From positions 1 through 38,795 of the forward strand of contig JAGVJP010000107.1 of the NCBI GenBank assembly GCA_020051075.1: a stretch of 38,795 nucleotides of DNA. Reading direction: 5' to 3'. This document shows positions 1-9,002 of the stretch, piece after piece. Each line of letters opens with the position of its first letter. The stretch's first letter is position 1. The position numbers were made by a program, and so were the translations under genes. The notes below the pieces were generated by a model, which was not told the origin of the DNA, made no database searches, and saw only the letters and a program-made list of their open reading frames with translations. Origin of the DNA: Parachlamydiales bacterium. Its GTDB lineage: Bacteria; Chlamydiota; Chlamydiia; Chlamydiales; Parachlamydiaceae.

Positions 1-975
1 GCCCTCAACCGGCTGACTACCATCGAAAAAGAAGGGGAGAAGATCGCCCTTCGCTATGATGCCTTTGACCGATGCATCCAAATCAACGACTCCACAGGAC
101 AAAAACAGCTCCTCTACCAAGGAGACAAGGAGATTGGCAGCATCCAAAGCGGTCGCATCAAAGAGCTCTGTCTGGCCCACTCAAACGCCTCTCGTGAGCA
201 TGTATTCGCCTTAGAACTAGACCAACAGGCCTATTTCCCTGTCCAAGACTACCGCTACAACATCTCAGCCCTCTATCGGCAAGATGGCTCCATCGCGCAA
301 TGGACCCGCTACACCTCGTTTGGACAGCAATCAGTCCACGGCATCAACCTTGACAACCCCTGGCGATTTGCTAACCGCCGCGACATTGCTGGCCTATCCC
401 TCTTTACGTATCGTCTCTATCACCCCGGGATACGTCGATGGCTCACCACCGATCCCATCGGCTTCGAAGATGGATGGAACCTTTATGCCTATGTACAAAA
501 TAACCCCCTCCGGTATACTGACCCCGATGGTCAATGGGCTTTTGTCCTTCCTTTGTTTGAAATCGCTTTCGGAGAGGTCGTTTCGCTAACTTTGTTGCCA
601 GCTCTTAAATATGCTGTGGTAGCCGGTGTTGCGAGTGTGATTGGTTGGAAAGTGGGTGAGTACCTTAATGATGAAAAAAATGATCTGACCGAAGATGAAA
701 CGCGAGATCATTGGGATGAAACAGAGAAAGAAATAGAAAAAAGAGGAGGTCCTACTAAAAAAGATTATAGGGGTGGGGGTAAGAAAGAAGATGGAACGCC
801 AGGACCTAATACGGTTCAAAATAAACAAGCGAGGGATGCAAAAAAAGAAATAGAACACGAAATAGGAAAGAAATTAACAGATAAGCAAGGAGATCGATTT
901 CATAGAGACATCACAAAAAAAAATTACAATTATAGAGAATTAGTTGAAGAAGGAGGAGCCTTATTTCATGAATAG
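1..975 (+). CDS. Rhs/YD-repeat polymorphic toxin, C-terminal part (5' end outside window)
   Basis: The reading frame is open from base 1 and ends at TAG 973-975, giving the last 324 residues of a larger protein. The Rhs core hallmark is visible around residues 138-177: RLYHPGIRRWLTTDPIGF, then NLYAYVQNNPLRYTDPDG ending at residue 177. In this family the DPxG motif closes the conserved shell, and everything after it is a variable effector tip released inside the target. Here the tip is about 147 residues. It opens with a hydrophobic stretch (about 179-222) and continues as a very charged, Lys/Glu-rich segment ending with a HRDITKKNYNYRELVEEG-type motif. I do not recognise its catalytic class. 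Base composition becomes clearly AT-rich in the tip, as expected for a swapped-in effector. The 3' end overlaps the next gene by 8 bp (ATGAATAG), which suggests translational coupling to an immunity gene. Confidence 0.85.
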   Translation, partial: ALNRLTTIEKEGEKIALRYDAFDRCIQINDSTGQKQLLYQGDKEIGSIQSGRIKELCLAHSNASREHVFALELDQQAYFPVQDYRYNISALYRQDGSIAQWTRYTSFGQQSVHGINLDNPWRFANRRDIAGLSLFTYRLYHPGIRRWLTTDPIGFEDGWNLYAYVQNNPLRYTDPDGQWAFVLPLFEIAFGEVVSLTLLPALKYAVVAGVASVIGWKVGEYLNDEKNDLTEDETRDHWDETEKEIEKRGGPTKKDYRGGGKKEDGTPGPNTVQNKQARDAKKEIEHEIGKKLTDKQGDRFHRDITKKNYNYRELVEEGGALFHE

Positions 976-1834
976 AGAATCTCTTACAAACATGCTCGAA
1001 TTGATGAAAGAAAGACTATACGGAAAGGGTGTTGCTGAAATATATAATTCTATAGGCTTTAATTTATTTCTTAGGATAGGGAAAAAAATAGAAATTCCTT
1101 TTGCACTTGAAGAAAGAGAAGAATGGGTAATCTGGATAAGTAATAGCGCTTGGCGAATAACCCAAGATGATCAATATATCGTTGCCTCTGGAGATGATCG
1201 TAATAACATTAAAACAGGGATCAATTGTCTTTTGAATCAAAGAATCCAAGAAGTATCTTTTACTTCGAATTTCTTAGATCTTCAAATAGATTTTGAATGT
1301 GGATATCGTTTGAGCACGTTTTTTAATTGGGTAACAGAAAACCAATGGACAATATTTATGCCTACCGGTGAAGATCTAACGGCGGAACTTTCTAATTTTG
1401 AGGGAATACAAGCTGTTCAGATTGTAGCTAAAGAATTTACAACTATTCAGGAATATATCTCATTGGATCAAAACTTAGAGGAATTTATCATAGAAGATGT
1501 ATATCTAAACGAAAGACATCAATTACAAATCGTTTTGAAGAACAATTGTACAATTGATGTTTTTAGTGCTACATGGAGGATGGAATCTAACGGAGAATTT
1601 TTGTTGGGCTATGTTCTTGAAGACAAATCAAATTTCGAAAGTATTTTCCAGCAATTTATTGGCAAACAAATCGCACAAATTAGTGTTCGTGTTCCAGGTT
1701 CTTTAATGGACGCCGTTTTTCAAGTTGGTACAGATCTGATTCTGAGAACATTTGCTTTCACCCGTTCGGTGGTTCAATGGGAACTATATAAAACAATGTT
1801 TCGTGCAAATATTGGTATGTGCGATTTGTCTTGA
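968..1834 (+). CDS. Putative immunity protein for the Rhs tip (paralogue 1)
   Basis: This is a 288-residue protein of unknown family with no signal peptide or membrane segment. I chose ATG 968 over the upstream in-frame ATG 944 for two reasons: GGAGG lies about 10 bases upstream, and the paralogous neighbour starts with the same MNR(E/D)SL sequence. The start lies inside the last codons of the rhs gene, so the two are probably co-translated. Conserved blocks shared with the next gene include EWVIWIS-SAWRIT near residue 50-65, ENQWTIF in the middle and LRTFAFTRS near the C-terminus. Position directly behind an Rhs effector tip is the classic place for the cognate immunity protein. That role is inferred from context only. 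Confidence 0.7.
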   Translation: MNRESLTNMLELMKERLYGKGVAEIYNSIGFNLFLRIGKKIEIPFALEEREEWVIWISNSAWRITQDDQYIVASGDDRNNIKTGINCLLNQRIQEVSFTSNFLDLQIDFECGYRLSTFFNWVTENQWTIFMPTGEDLTAELSNFEGIQAVQIVAKEFTTIQEYISLDQNLEEFIIEDVYLNERHQLQIVLKNNCTIDVFSATWRMESNGEFLLGYVLEDKSNFESIFQQFIGKQIAQISVRVPGSLMDAVFQVGTDLILRTFAFTRSVVQWELYKTMFRANIGMCDLS

Positions 1835-1851
1835 AAGAAAAGGTATTTTTT

Positions 1852-2715
1852 ATGAATAGAGACTCGCTTGTTAATATGCTTGAATCCATGCAAAGCAGTT
1901 TATTTGGTAAGAGCATCGGTCGAATCAATCATGCTGTCGGTTCTAATTTATTTATTGAAATAGGTGAAGATGTCGATTTATTGGTAGGGAAAGGAAAACG
2001 AAAAGAATGGGTGATTTGGATTAGTGATAGCGCCTGGAGAATCACTCACAATCAACTTTATGTTGTTGGATCTGGAGACCATGCACATGATATAAAAATT
2101 GGAATAGAAAAATTGCAGAATAAAACGGTTCAGAACCTGTTTTTCAGTTCCGATTTTCTTGATCTTCAAATTGAATTTGAAGATGGGTATCGCTTGAATA
2201 CTTTTTTCCATTCGCTCTCAGAAAACCAGTGGACAATATTTACACCTAGTTCTGAGGAATTAACGGCAGATCTCTCAAGTTTCGAAAGGATAAGAACTAT
2301 TCAGAATATTGCTAAAGAATTTGCAAAAGTTCAAGAATACCCTCTTCTAGAGATAAATCTAGAAAAGGGGATTATCGAAACGGTCTTTATAAACGAATTG
2401 AATGAATTAATGATTTATTTTGAAAAAAGGCGTGTCATTATTATCACACATGCGATGTGGAGGTTAGAATCTAAGGGAGAGTTCTTACTGGGCTTTGCCC
2501 GTGAGGAAACGCCTTATATTGAAAAAATTTTTCAAGGCTTGGTTGACCAGCAAATCACAAAAATCAACTCTTCGGATTCTTCAATGGATGCAACTTTTCT
2601 CATTGGAACGGATGTGATCCTTAGAACATTTGCCTTTACCCGTTCCATCAATCAATGGAAATTAGACAGAATTCTATTTCGTGCAAATAGTGATGTAGGT
2701 GATTTGTTAGTTTGA
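1852..2715 (+). CDS. Putative immunity protein, tandem paralogue 2
   Basis: This 287-residue protein is clearly homologous to the preceding one along its whole length (shared EWVIWIS, SAWRIT, ENQWTIF, LRTFAFTRS blocks; I judge roughly half the residues identical by eye). ATG 1852 is preferred over ATG 1819, because an AAAGAAAAGG purine tract precedes it and the N-terminus then aligns with that of paralogue 1. The gap to the upstream stop is 17 bp, consistent with one transcript. Tandem duplication of immunity genes behind a toxin tip is a known pattern, thought to cover variant toxins of competitors or former tips of the same locus. No enzymatic motif is seen. Confidence 0.68.
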   Translation: MNRDSLVNMLESMQSSLFGKSIGRINHAVGSNLFIEIGEDVDLLVGKGKRKEWVIWISDSAWRITHNQLYVVGSGDHAHDIKIGIEKLQNKTVQNLFFSSDFLDLQIEFEDGYRLNTFFHSLSENQWTIFTPSSEELTADLSSFERIRTIQNIAKEFAKVQEYPLLEINLEKGIIETVFINELNELMIYFEKRRVIIITHAMWRLESKGEFLLGFAREETPYIEKIFQGLVDQQITKINSSDSSMDATFLIGTDVILRTFAFTRSINQWKLDRILFRANSDVGDLLV

Positions 2716-2737
2716 GAAATTGGATGAAGGCGAGTGA

Positions 2738-2842
2738 AATATTAAAATTAAATACTATCATTTTGAAGATTTACACGATTTTCCCTTTATTCAAATCTTT
2801 GCCAAGAGTGTTGAAGTAACCCATTCAGGAGTAAAAACGTGA
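2738..2842 (+). pseudogene. Remnant of a gene 3' end
   Basis: Between the two neighbours lies a frame that is open for 34 codons after a TGA at 2735 and ends at TGA 2840-2842. It reads like a real protein C-terminus (KYYHFEDLHDFPFIQIFAKS then VEVTHSGVKT). No usable start with a ribosome binding site is visible. Its stop overlaps the GTG start of the next gene (GTGA), an arrangement typical of operon partners. I read it as the tail of a deleted gene, perhaps another immunity gene lost by recombination. It is short enough that chance cannot be excluded. Confidence 0.33.
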
Positions 2843-3324
2843 GTGATCAACCACAAAATAAAAACTTCTGGTATGAAGTTGTTATCGACGATGTTCCAAG
2901 ATGCTTACCCGGAACATCTATTCATGACTTGCTCATACTTATTATGAAAGCAATAGAGCTCAAATATGTAGTTACAGATGATGTTGAAGGGGGAATGGTT
3001 CTTTATTTTCAAGAGATAGAGCATATTCCAACTGAAATTACTGAAGTACTCCCAAAATTTATAAATGTTGTTCAATTTGATTGGGGAGACTTTTTCTTGT
3101 ACAAAAACTATCCATCAGGTTGGGAATCTCTCGAGGGTAGATCAACTCGTGAACTTGATTATGATGAGTTAATACAAGAAACTGACGTGACAATCAGAGC
3201 TGTAGACGATCAATATATGTATGTCTATACAAAAGACGAAAAAATAGTCAAAGTTATTTCTGATAATTACGTTACTGAAAGTATTAAATTTGCGCAAATG
3301 GAAAGTTATGTTTTTCCATACTGA
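2839..3324 (+). CDS. Hypothetical protein in the toxin/immunity array
   Basis: This is a 161-residue acidic protein with a GTG start, supported by AGGAG about seven bases upstream. It has no signal peptide, no membrane segment and no motif I recognise. The order of the neighbours (Rhs tip, two paralogous immunity-like genes, a gene tail, then this gene) and the shared AT-rich composition suggest it belongs to the same variable cassette, possibly as an unrelated immunity protein or cassette passenger. The next conserved gene starts 76 bp downstream with a normal composition, so this gene probably marks the right edge of the cassette. Confidence 0.6.
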   Translation: MSDQPQNKNFWYEVVIDDVPRCLPGTSIHDLLILIMKAIELKYVVTDDVEGGMVLYFQEIEHIPTEITEVLPKFINVVQFDWGDFFLYKNYPSGWESLEGRSTRELDYDELIQETDVTIRAVDDQYMYVYTKDEKIVKVISDNYVTESIKFAQMESYVFPY

Positions 3325-3400
3325 TCTCAGTGATTCAGTGGTGATTTATACAACAGTAAATTCTTCCAATAAATTCGTAAGAGATATAACATGTTCAGTT

Positions 3401-4687
3401 ATGATGACGAAAATATTTTCAGTACTACTTATTTTTTCTTCTTTGTTTCTGCATGCTGCTGTTGATCTATCGCCTCCTTTGAAAATGGTTGATCTCATCC
3501 ACATAGCGATGGAAAATCATCCTGAAACTCGGCAAATGTGGTGGAATGCAAAGCGGGCTGCGGCAGCACTGGGTCAAGCAAAAAGCGGGTATTATCCCAG
3601 TATATCTGCAAACATGAGTGTGTCTAATGGTCGCGATTTTAAGTTCATTAATGGTCCAGACACCAGCTACACGATATTAGGTGCCGACCTGATCTTATCG
3701 ATGATGCTCTATGATTTTGGAGAGAGAGACGCTAATGCTGAATCGGCAAGGCAAGCGCTTGTGGCGGCTGGTTGGCAGAGCGATTGGACACTGCAGAAAG
3801 TCCTTGTCCAGGTGTTTGAAAATGCTTATGCGTTGCTCCATGCACAAGAGACGATGAAGGCAGCGAAAATTTCGCTGGAAGAGGCTGAATTTATGGATCA
3901 GGCCGCTCGGCAGCTTAACAAATCTGGATTGGTTCCTATTACAGATGTCTATATGAGTCAATCGACTCTTGCTCAAATGCAGATGGATCTCATTGAACAT
4001 CAGTCTGCCCTCCAGGTAAGAAGGGCTCAGTTGGCTGCAAGTCTTGGTCTTGCTGCGACGACAAACCTAGAATTGGCCTCTTGCGACCAGCTTCCTCTGC
4101 CGCCGAAGAGGCTGCAAAGCGATATGATTGCGATGGCGATGCAACAGCGGGCTGATTTGATGGCAAAGCGCGCACAGCTTGTGGAAACTAGAATGAATGA
4201 AAAAAAAGTTAGAGTTTCATCGCTTCCTAAGCTATCGGCAACTGCTCGAGGAGGGGCGAATCATTATGTCCATGATAAAGCGAATGCTGCACAGTATCAA
4301 GTGACCTTGAATTTAGATGTGCCTCTCTTTGAAGGATTTGATTATGCCTACCAAAGGCGGATGGCTTATGCGGATAGTCAGATGGCAAGCGAAGAGCTCT
4401 CACAATTGGAATTGGATATAGCCCTTGAGGTATTGACTTATAGCCAAGCTTTGGAGGCTTCTCAAGAGATGCTTCCTTATGCTGAAGAACACGTGTCATG
4501 CGCTCTAAAAGCATATGAAGGTGTTTTTGAAAAGTATCAAGCAGGGAAAGAAAGCATGACTGAAATGTCGACAGCATTGCGGCAGCTGGCCGCTGCCCGC
4601 CTTAAATACAGCGAGGTACGTACACGCCTTGTGACTGCTTCAGCGAATTTAGCTTATGCAACAGGAACGTTAGGAAGTGTTCAATAA
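3401..4687 (+). CDS. TolC-like outer-membrane efflux protein
   Basis: This is a 428-residue protein of the outer-membrane efflux (OEP/TolC) family, the exit channel of tripartite pumps. I chose ATG 3401 (or 3404) because it begins a signal peptide (KIFSVLLIFSSLFLHAA); an open frame extends upstream to 3290 but would add a non-signal leader. The mature part shows the usual two-fold repeat of long Ala/Gln/Leu-rich helices. The first half begins LKMVDLIHIAMENHPE and contains GQAKSGYYPSISA, while the second half has RADLMAKRAQLVE and the sequence LPKLSATARGG. The length fits the family. It lies directly upstream of an adaptor and an RND pump on the same strand, so it is the likely dedicated channel of that system. 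The substrate is unknown. Confidence 0.9.
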   Translation: MMTKIFSVLLIFSSLFLHAAVDLSPPLKMVDLIHIAMENHPETRQMWWNAKRAAAALGQAKSGYYPSISANMSVSNGRDFKFINGPDTSYTILGADLILSMMLYDFGERDANAESARQALVAAGWQSDWTLQKVLVQVFENAYALLHAQETMKAAKISLEEAEFMDQAARQLNKSGLVPITDVYMSQSTLAQMQMDLIEHQSALQVRRAQLAASLGLAATTNLELASCDQLPLPPKRLQSDMIAMAMQQRADLMAKRAQLVETRMNEKKVRVSSLPKLSATARGGANHYVHDKANAAQYQVTLNLDVPLFEGFDYAYQRRMAYADSQMASEELSQLELDIALEVLTYSQALEASQEMLPYAEEHVSCALKAYEGVFEKYQAGKESMTEMSTALRQLAAARLKYSEVRTRLVTASANLAYATGTLGSVQ

Positions 4688-4704
4688 TAAATTGAACACT
4701 TCCT
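4672..4704 (+). terminator. Strong hairpin across the tolC-like stop codon
   Basis: Two perfect 14-base arms, AGGAAGTGTTCAAT (4672-4685) and ATTGAACACTTCCT (4691-4704), flank a 5-base loop containing the end of the stop codon. No clear T-run follows. It may therefore be a processing, mRNA-stability or attenuation hairpin that sets the ratio of channel to pump, rather than a full terminator. Confidence 0.5.
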
Positions 4705-4726
4705 TAGTCCCTAACTAGGAGATCCT

Positions 4727-5806
4727 ATGCTCAAAAGAGCTCTCATGTTAATTGCTGCCCTGTCTTTAGCAGGGTGCACAACGCAAGATCAAGAAACAGA
4801 AACGAAGGCTGTACCTGTGTTGGAAACAGCCCCTCAAATCAAAGATATTCCCCTATATATTGAGTCGATCGGAACGCTGCATCCCTCAGCTCATGTTGAA
4901 GTTTACTCCCTCGTCCAAGGGAGCTTGCAAGACGTTTATTTTCGCGAAGGAGCGCAGGTAAATAGAGGAGATAAGCTCATGGACATCGATCCGAGAGCTT
5001 TTCAAGTTAAGGTGAAAGAGGCTGAAGCTCAACTTAACATTGATTTAGTCAATCTCCAATCTGCGCAAAAGAAGCAGGAGCGATTTCGCAAGCTTGCTCA
5101 AAAAGATCTGGTGGCTCAAACGGAGTGGGATGATTTTGAAGCAGAAGCCGCAAGAGCAGCAGCAGTCGTCGAATTAGATCAAGCCCGGCTGTCAGCAGCT
5201 AAACTCGAATTAGAACATTGCACCCTCGCCGCTACTATTGATGGGAGGGTAGGGAAACTAGAACTCGTTCCAGGCTGTCTCATTAACGCCTCTCAGTCAT
5301 CTCCTCTGACAACAATCGATCAAATCGACCCATTGGCCGTTGAATTTTCTTTGACAGAGCATGAGGTGTGTACGCTCCCAAAAGAAAACCTGAAAATAGA
5401 AATTCATAAAATTGGCGTAGCAGGAATAGAAAAAGACTGTGCTGTGGGAGAGATAACGTTTTTAGATCATCGTTTAGATGCTAAAACAGGGCAATGCTTT
5501 GTGCGAGGAACCCTCAAGAATCCGGGCCATAATCTTCTGCCAGGGCAATGCGTCCGAATCAGGATCCCTAATGGATTTGCCTTCCAATCAAAATTGCTTC
5601 CGAAGAAAACCGTTCGATACAATGAACAAGGAGCATACGTCTATGTCATCGAACCCGATTCAACAGTAGGATTCCGCCAACTCACTTTAGGCGATGAAGT
5701 TGATAAGGACATCATTGTTCTTGAAGGAATTGAATCTCAAGACCGTGTGATTTCCGATGGACATCTCCGGCTTTCTCCAGGGATAAAGGTAGAAGTGAAA
5801 TCATGA
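4727..5806 (+). CDS. RND efflux periplasmic adaptor (membrane fusion lipoprotein)
   Basis: This 359-residue protein of the HlyD/AcrA membrane fusion family bridges the inner-membrane pump to the TolC-like channel. The signal sequence ends in the lipobox LSLAGC, giving a lipidated Cys17. After it come the biotinyl-lipoyl half-motif (residues about 55-90, with VYFREGAQVNRGDKLMDIDP), an alpha-helical hairpin rich in Ala/Glu/Gln (about 95-155), the second lipoyl half (CTLAATIDGRVGKLELVPG) and a beta-barrel region. An AGGAG ribosome site precedes the ATG. The stop overlaps the start of the RND gene (ATGA), which indicates coupled translation. Confidence 0.92.
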   Translation: MLKRALMLIAALSLAGCTTQDQETETKAVPVLETAPQIKDIPLYIESIGTLHPSAHVEVYSLVQGSLQDVYFREGAQVNRGDKLMDIDPRAFQVKVKEAEAQLNIDLVNLQSAQKKQERFRKLAQKDLVAQTEWDDFEAEAARAAAVVELDQARLSAAKLELEHCTLAATIDGRVGKLELVPGCLINASQSSPLTTIDQIDPLAVEFSLTEHEVCTLPKENLKIEIHKIGVAGIEKDCAVGEITFLDHRLDAKTGQCFVRGTLKNPGHNLLPGQCVRIRIPNGFAFQSKLLPKKTVRYNEQGAYVYVIEPDSTVGFRQLTLGDEVDKDIIVLEGIESQDRVISDGHLRLSPGIKVEVKS

Positions 5807-8800
5807 ACCTCTCCGCACTTTTTATTTCTAGGCCTGTGATGACTGTCTTCGTGATGTTAACGATGATCATTGCAGGGATGATGGCTTTCCATAAGCTTCC
5901 TGTCAGCGATCTTCCGACGATAGAACATCCTCATATTACAGTGCGCGCGGGATACCCTGGAGCTAGTCCTGAAACTGTTCTCAATGTCGTGACGCTGCCT
6001 CTAGAGAGAGCGCTGATCCAAGTCAAGGGGCTGGAGGAAATGTCTTCGAGCAGCTCGCAGGGGGATACCCGAATTTCGCTCTCATTTGGCCTTGACAAAA
6101 ATATGGATCAAGCGATCCGGGATGTACAGTCTGCTTTAAACCGTGTGGATAGGCATCTCCCCGATGAAGTCGAGCCGCGCCCTTATTATCGATTGGAGGA
6201 AGCCAGTCGAGAGGCCATCATGTATCTATTGGCTTCTTCGGAACAGACGAGTTATCAGGAACTGTACAATACCGTTGAAACATATGTCTTGCCCCGGTTG
6301 AATAGGATCCCTGGAGTGGCGAACGTTCACATTTATGGGACAAGCCAATCGATCTGGCTTAGATTGAATCCTGAGCTGATGGCGATGCGGGGAATTGAGT
6401 TTGACGAAGTGATCGAAGCGATTCATCAGCAGACGCAGCATGTGCCCCTAGGAACAATGCAGACCAATGACAAAACGCTCCCTCTTCAACTTTCTAAAAT
6501 AGCTGTCACGAAGCCCCATGAGCTTGCAAATATCTCTATTGGCAATTCAGGAGTGCGCCTGAAGGAAATCGGTGAAATTTCCACCGAGGGAGATGACGAG
6601 AAGGAATTCCATTTTTATGAAAATGGAAAAACCTCGCAGGCGATTGTCCTCGCAGTTCAAAAAGTCAGCGATGGCAATGCAAAAGCAATTTCTGACCATC
6701 TTCAAGAGGTGCTCGGTTCATTAAAGAAAGAGATTCCATCATCCATTAAACTCAATTTGTGGTTTAATAAAGCCGTTTGGATTGAAGCATCGATTCTCGA
6801 TGTCGAATGGTCTTTACTTGCTGCTTTCATCCTCGTTGTTTTGGTGATATTTTTGAGTTTAGGACGTTTCGTCGAAGCGTTGATTATCAGCATTGCCTTG
6901 CCAATAACGATCATTGGCACTTTTGCTGTTATGTATCTCCTAGGCTACAGCCTTGATTTATTGTCTTTGCTCGCATTGACCCTATCTGTTGGATTTGTTG
7001 TCGACGATGCCATTGTCGTCTTAGAGAATATCGTCAGAAAACAAGAAGAAGGTCTTTCAGTTCTAGAGGCAAGCTTGAAAGGTTCCAAACAAATTTGTTT
7101 CACCATTCTCTCTATGACTCTTTCATTGATCGCCGTTTTCATCCCTTTGCTTTTTATGGAAGGGATGAATGGACGTCTTTTTCGAGAATTCAGCATGACT
7201 CTTGCTGTTTCGATATTGATGTCAGGATTTGTTTCACTTGTCTTCACACCAATGCTGTGCAGCCGCTTTCTCTCCTCTTCACACACTAAAACCAAGTTGC
7301 AGGTTGTTATTGCGAAAGTTAATGACCGAATGGTAAAAGCGTATGAGAGCAGTTTAAAGAAATGTTTCAATTATCCAAAATCGATTTTGTTTATTGCTTT
7401 AGCTGCATTCTGCGGTGTCGTCCCTTTATTTAACTATTTGTCAGTTGAATTGATTCCCCCTGAAGACCGAGGATTTCTCTATGCCGGCGTATCTCTCCCT
7501 ACAGGCATTCCAGCAGCAGAATCGACCCTCTATCAGAATAAACTTGAATCTATTCTTTCGAATCATCATGCAGTCGAAAGTTTTGTCAGCGTCAGTGATT
7601 CAGACTCCCAATTCTTTATGATCAGGCTGCATCCACTGTCAATGCGTCCTTCAATCGATCAAGTGATGACAGATTTTCAAGAGGCCTTTGATGCGATCCC
7701 TGGAATACAAGGTTTCTTACATCGATATCAGCTGATCAATCTCGGTTTAGATTTTGGCAGCTCCGGACGTTACAAATTTATCGTTAAAGGGATCGACTTC
7801 AAAGAAGTCGAGAAAGTTGCTGAAGAGCTGACCAAGGCGATTCAATCGCATCCCGATTTTGCCTATGCCTCCGATTCTATGACGAATGACTCGCCGACGC
7901 TCGTCCTTAACCTTAACGAAGAGTTGATCAAACACCTCAAAATCTCTAAGAATAAGGTGCAGAATATCCTACAAATGGCTTATGGACAGAGCATTGCCGG
8001 GACAATACAGAGAGGAAATAATACAGAATCGATTTATTTTGAGTTGCAGCCCGAATACAAAAACCACGTCAGCGCTCTTGAAAAACTGTATCTGAAAGGG
8101 AATGATGGAGAATTAATCCCTTTGAAGGCCTTGGCAACATGGAAAGAAGAGCTTGCTTCGCCGACTCTCACCCGTCATGAGCAGCTTCCTTCGGCGACGA
8201 TCCGATTTTCTCTTGCAGACGACGTTCCCCCTAACCGAGGGATGGATCAAATTGAAGCGATTGCAGCAGAAATCCTTCCGGTCAATGTTAGCGGCTTCTT
8301 AGACGGAACAGCCAAGGAGATCTCTTCAGCGTTGTCTAGCACAATCATTTTACTTCTTGCGGCTGCGGTAGTTATGTATATAGTTCTTGGAATATTATAT
8401 GAGAGCTTTATTCATCCATTGACAATCTTGTCATCGCTCCCTTTTGCGAGTTTAGGGGGGATTTTAACCCTTTTCCTATTTGATGAGCCTATTTCAATCT
8501 TCAGCGCTGTCGGGTTTCTTTTATTGATCGGTATTGTCAAGAAAAACGGGATCATGATGATCGACTATGCCTTGGAGGCAGAGGGGCAGGGAATGGAGCC
8601 ATTTCAAGCCATTTTCCAAGGATGCCTCGTCCGTTTCAGACCGATCATGATGACGACAGCGACGGCGGTGATGGGAGCTGTTCCTATTGCCATCGGCTTT
8701 GGTGAAGGGGGAGAGATGCTCCGCGGCCTTGGACTCGTCATCGTGGGAGGGCTTCTGTTTTCACAGCTGCTGACCCTCTATGTCACTCCCATCCTCTACT

Positions 8801-8838
8801 TAACTTTTAGCCGCCTCACTGTACGCGGCAAGCGGTAA
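5803..8838 (+). CDS. RND family multidrug efflux pump (HAE-1/MdtB-like)
   Basis: This 1011-residue inner-membrane proton-driven exporter of the AcrB/MdtB type should have twelve membrane helices and two large periplasmic loops. TM1 follows the typical start (SRPVMTVFVMLTMIIAGMMA) and is followed by the porter-domain signature YPGASPETV. The proton-relay aspartates appear as the pair D401-D402 in VVDDAIVVLEN, and the relay lysine as K914 in GIVKKNGIMMIDYA, matching AcrB D407/D408 and K940. The C-terminal MTTATAVMGAVPIA segment is also typical. The length is slightly below AcrB. It is the last gene of the three-gene efflux operon. The substrate cannot be read from sequence, and no linked regulator is present. 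Confidence 0.94.
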   Translation: MNLSALFISRPVMTVFVMLTMIIAGMMAFHKLPVSDLPTIEHPHITVRAGYPGASPETVLNVVTLPLERALIQVKGLEEMSSSSSQGDTRISLSFGLDKNMDQAIRDVQSALNRVDRHLPDEVEPRPYYRLEEASREAIMYLLASSEQTSYQELYNTVETYVLPRLNRIPGVANVHIYGTSQSIWLRLNPELMAMRGIEFDEVIEAIHQQTQHVPLGTMQTNDKTLPLQLSKIAVTKPHELANISIGNSGVRLKEIGEISTEGDDEKEFHFYENGKTSQAIVLAVQKVSDGNAKAISDHLQEVLGSLKKEIPSSIKLNLWFNKAVWIEASILDVEWSLLAAFILVVLVIFLSLGRFVEALIISIALPITIIGTFAVMYLLGYSLDLLSLLALTLSVGFVVDDAIVVLENIVRKQEEGLSVLEASLKGSKQICFTILSMTLSLIAVFIPLLFMEGMNGRLFREFSMTLAVSILMSGFVSLVFTPMLCSRFLSSSHTKTKLQVVIAKVNDRMVKAYESSLKKCFNYPKSILFIALAAFCGVVPLFNYLSVELIPPEDRGFLYAGVSLPTGIPAAESTLYQNKLESILSNHHAVESFVSVSDSDSQFFMIRLHPLSMRPSIDQVMTDFQEAFDAIPGIQGFLHRYQLINLGLDFGSSGRYKFIVKGIDFKEVEKVAEELTKAIQSHPDFAYASDSMTNDSPTLVLNLNEELIKHLKISKNKVQNILQMAYGQSIAGTIQRGNNTESIYFELQPEYKNHVSALEKLYLKGNDGELIPLKALATWKEELASPTLTRHEQLPSATIRFSLADDVPPNRGMDQIEAIAAEILPVNVSGFLDGTAKEISSALSSTIILLLAAAVVMYIVLGILYESFIHPLTILSSLPFASLGGILTLFLFDEPISIFSAVGFLLLIGIVKKNGIMMIDYALEAEGQGMEPFQAIFQGCLVRFRPIMMTTATAVMGAVPIAIGFGEGGEMLRGLGLVIVGGLLFSQLLTLYVTPILYLTFSRLTVRGKR

Positions 8839-9002
8839 ACAGGAGAGACAGGTAATCGTGAAGTCCATTTTAACCATTGCGCGCATTCTTATTGAAAGAA
8901 AATATTCGTAGACCATAACTGTTCTTGTTTTATAATTGCTTTGCAATCTAAATTTTGTTGTGACTAGTGGGAAAATTCGATTAAATTTGGATATTAATTT
9001 TG

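Noticed and set aside
944..967. Upstream ATG for the first immunity-like gene
   Set aside because: It would add eight residues not shared with the paralogue, and the GGAGG ribosome site lies after it, in front of ATG 968.
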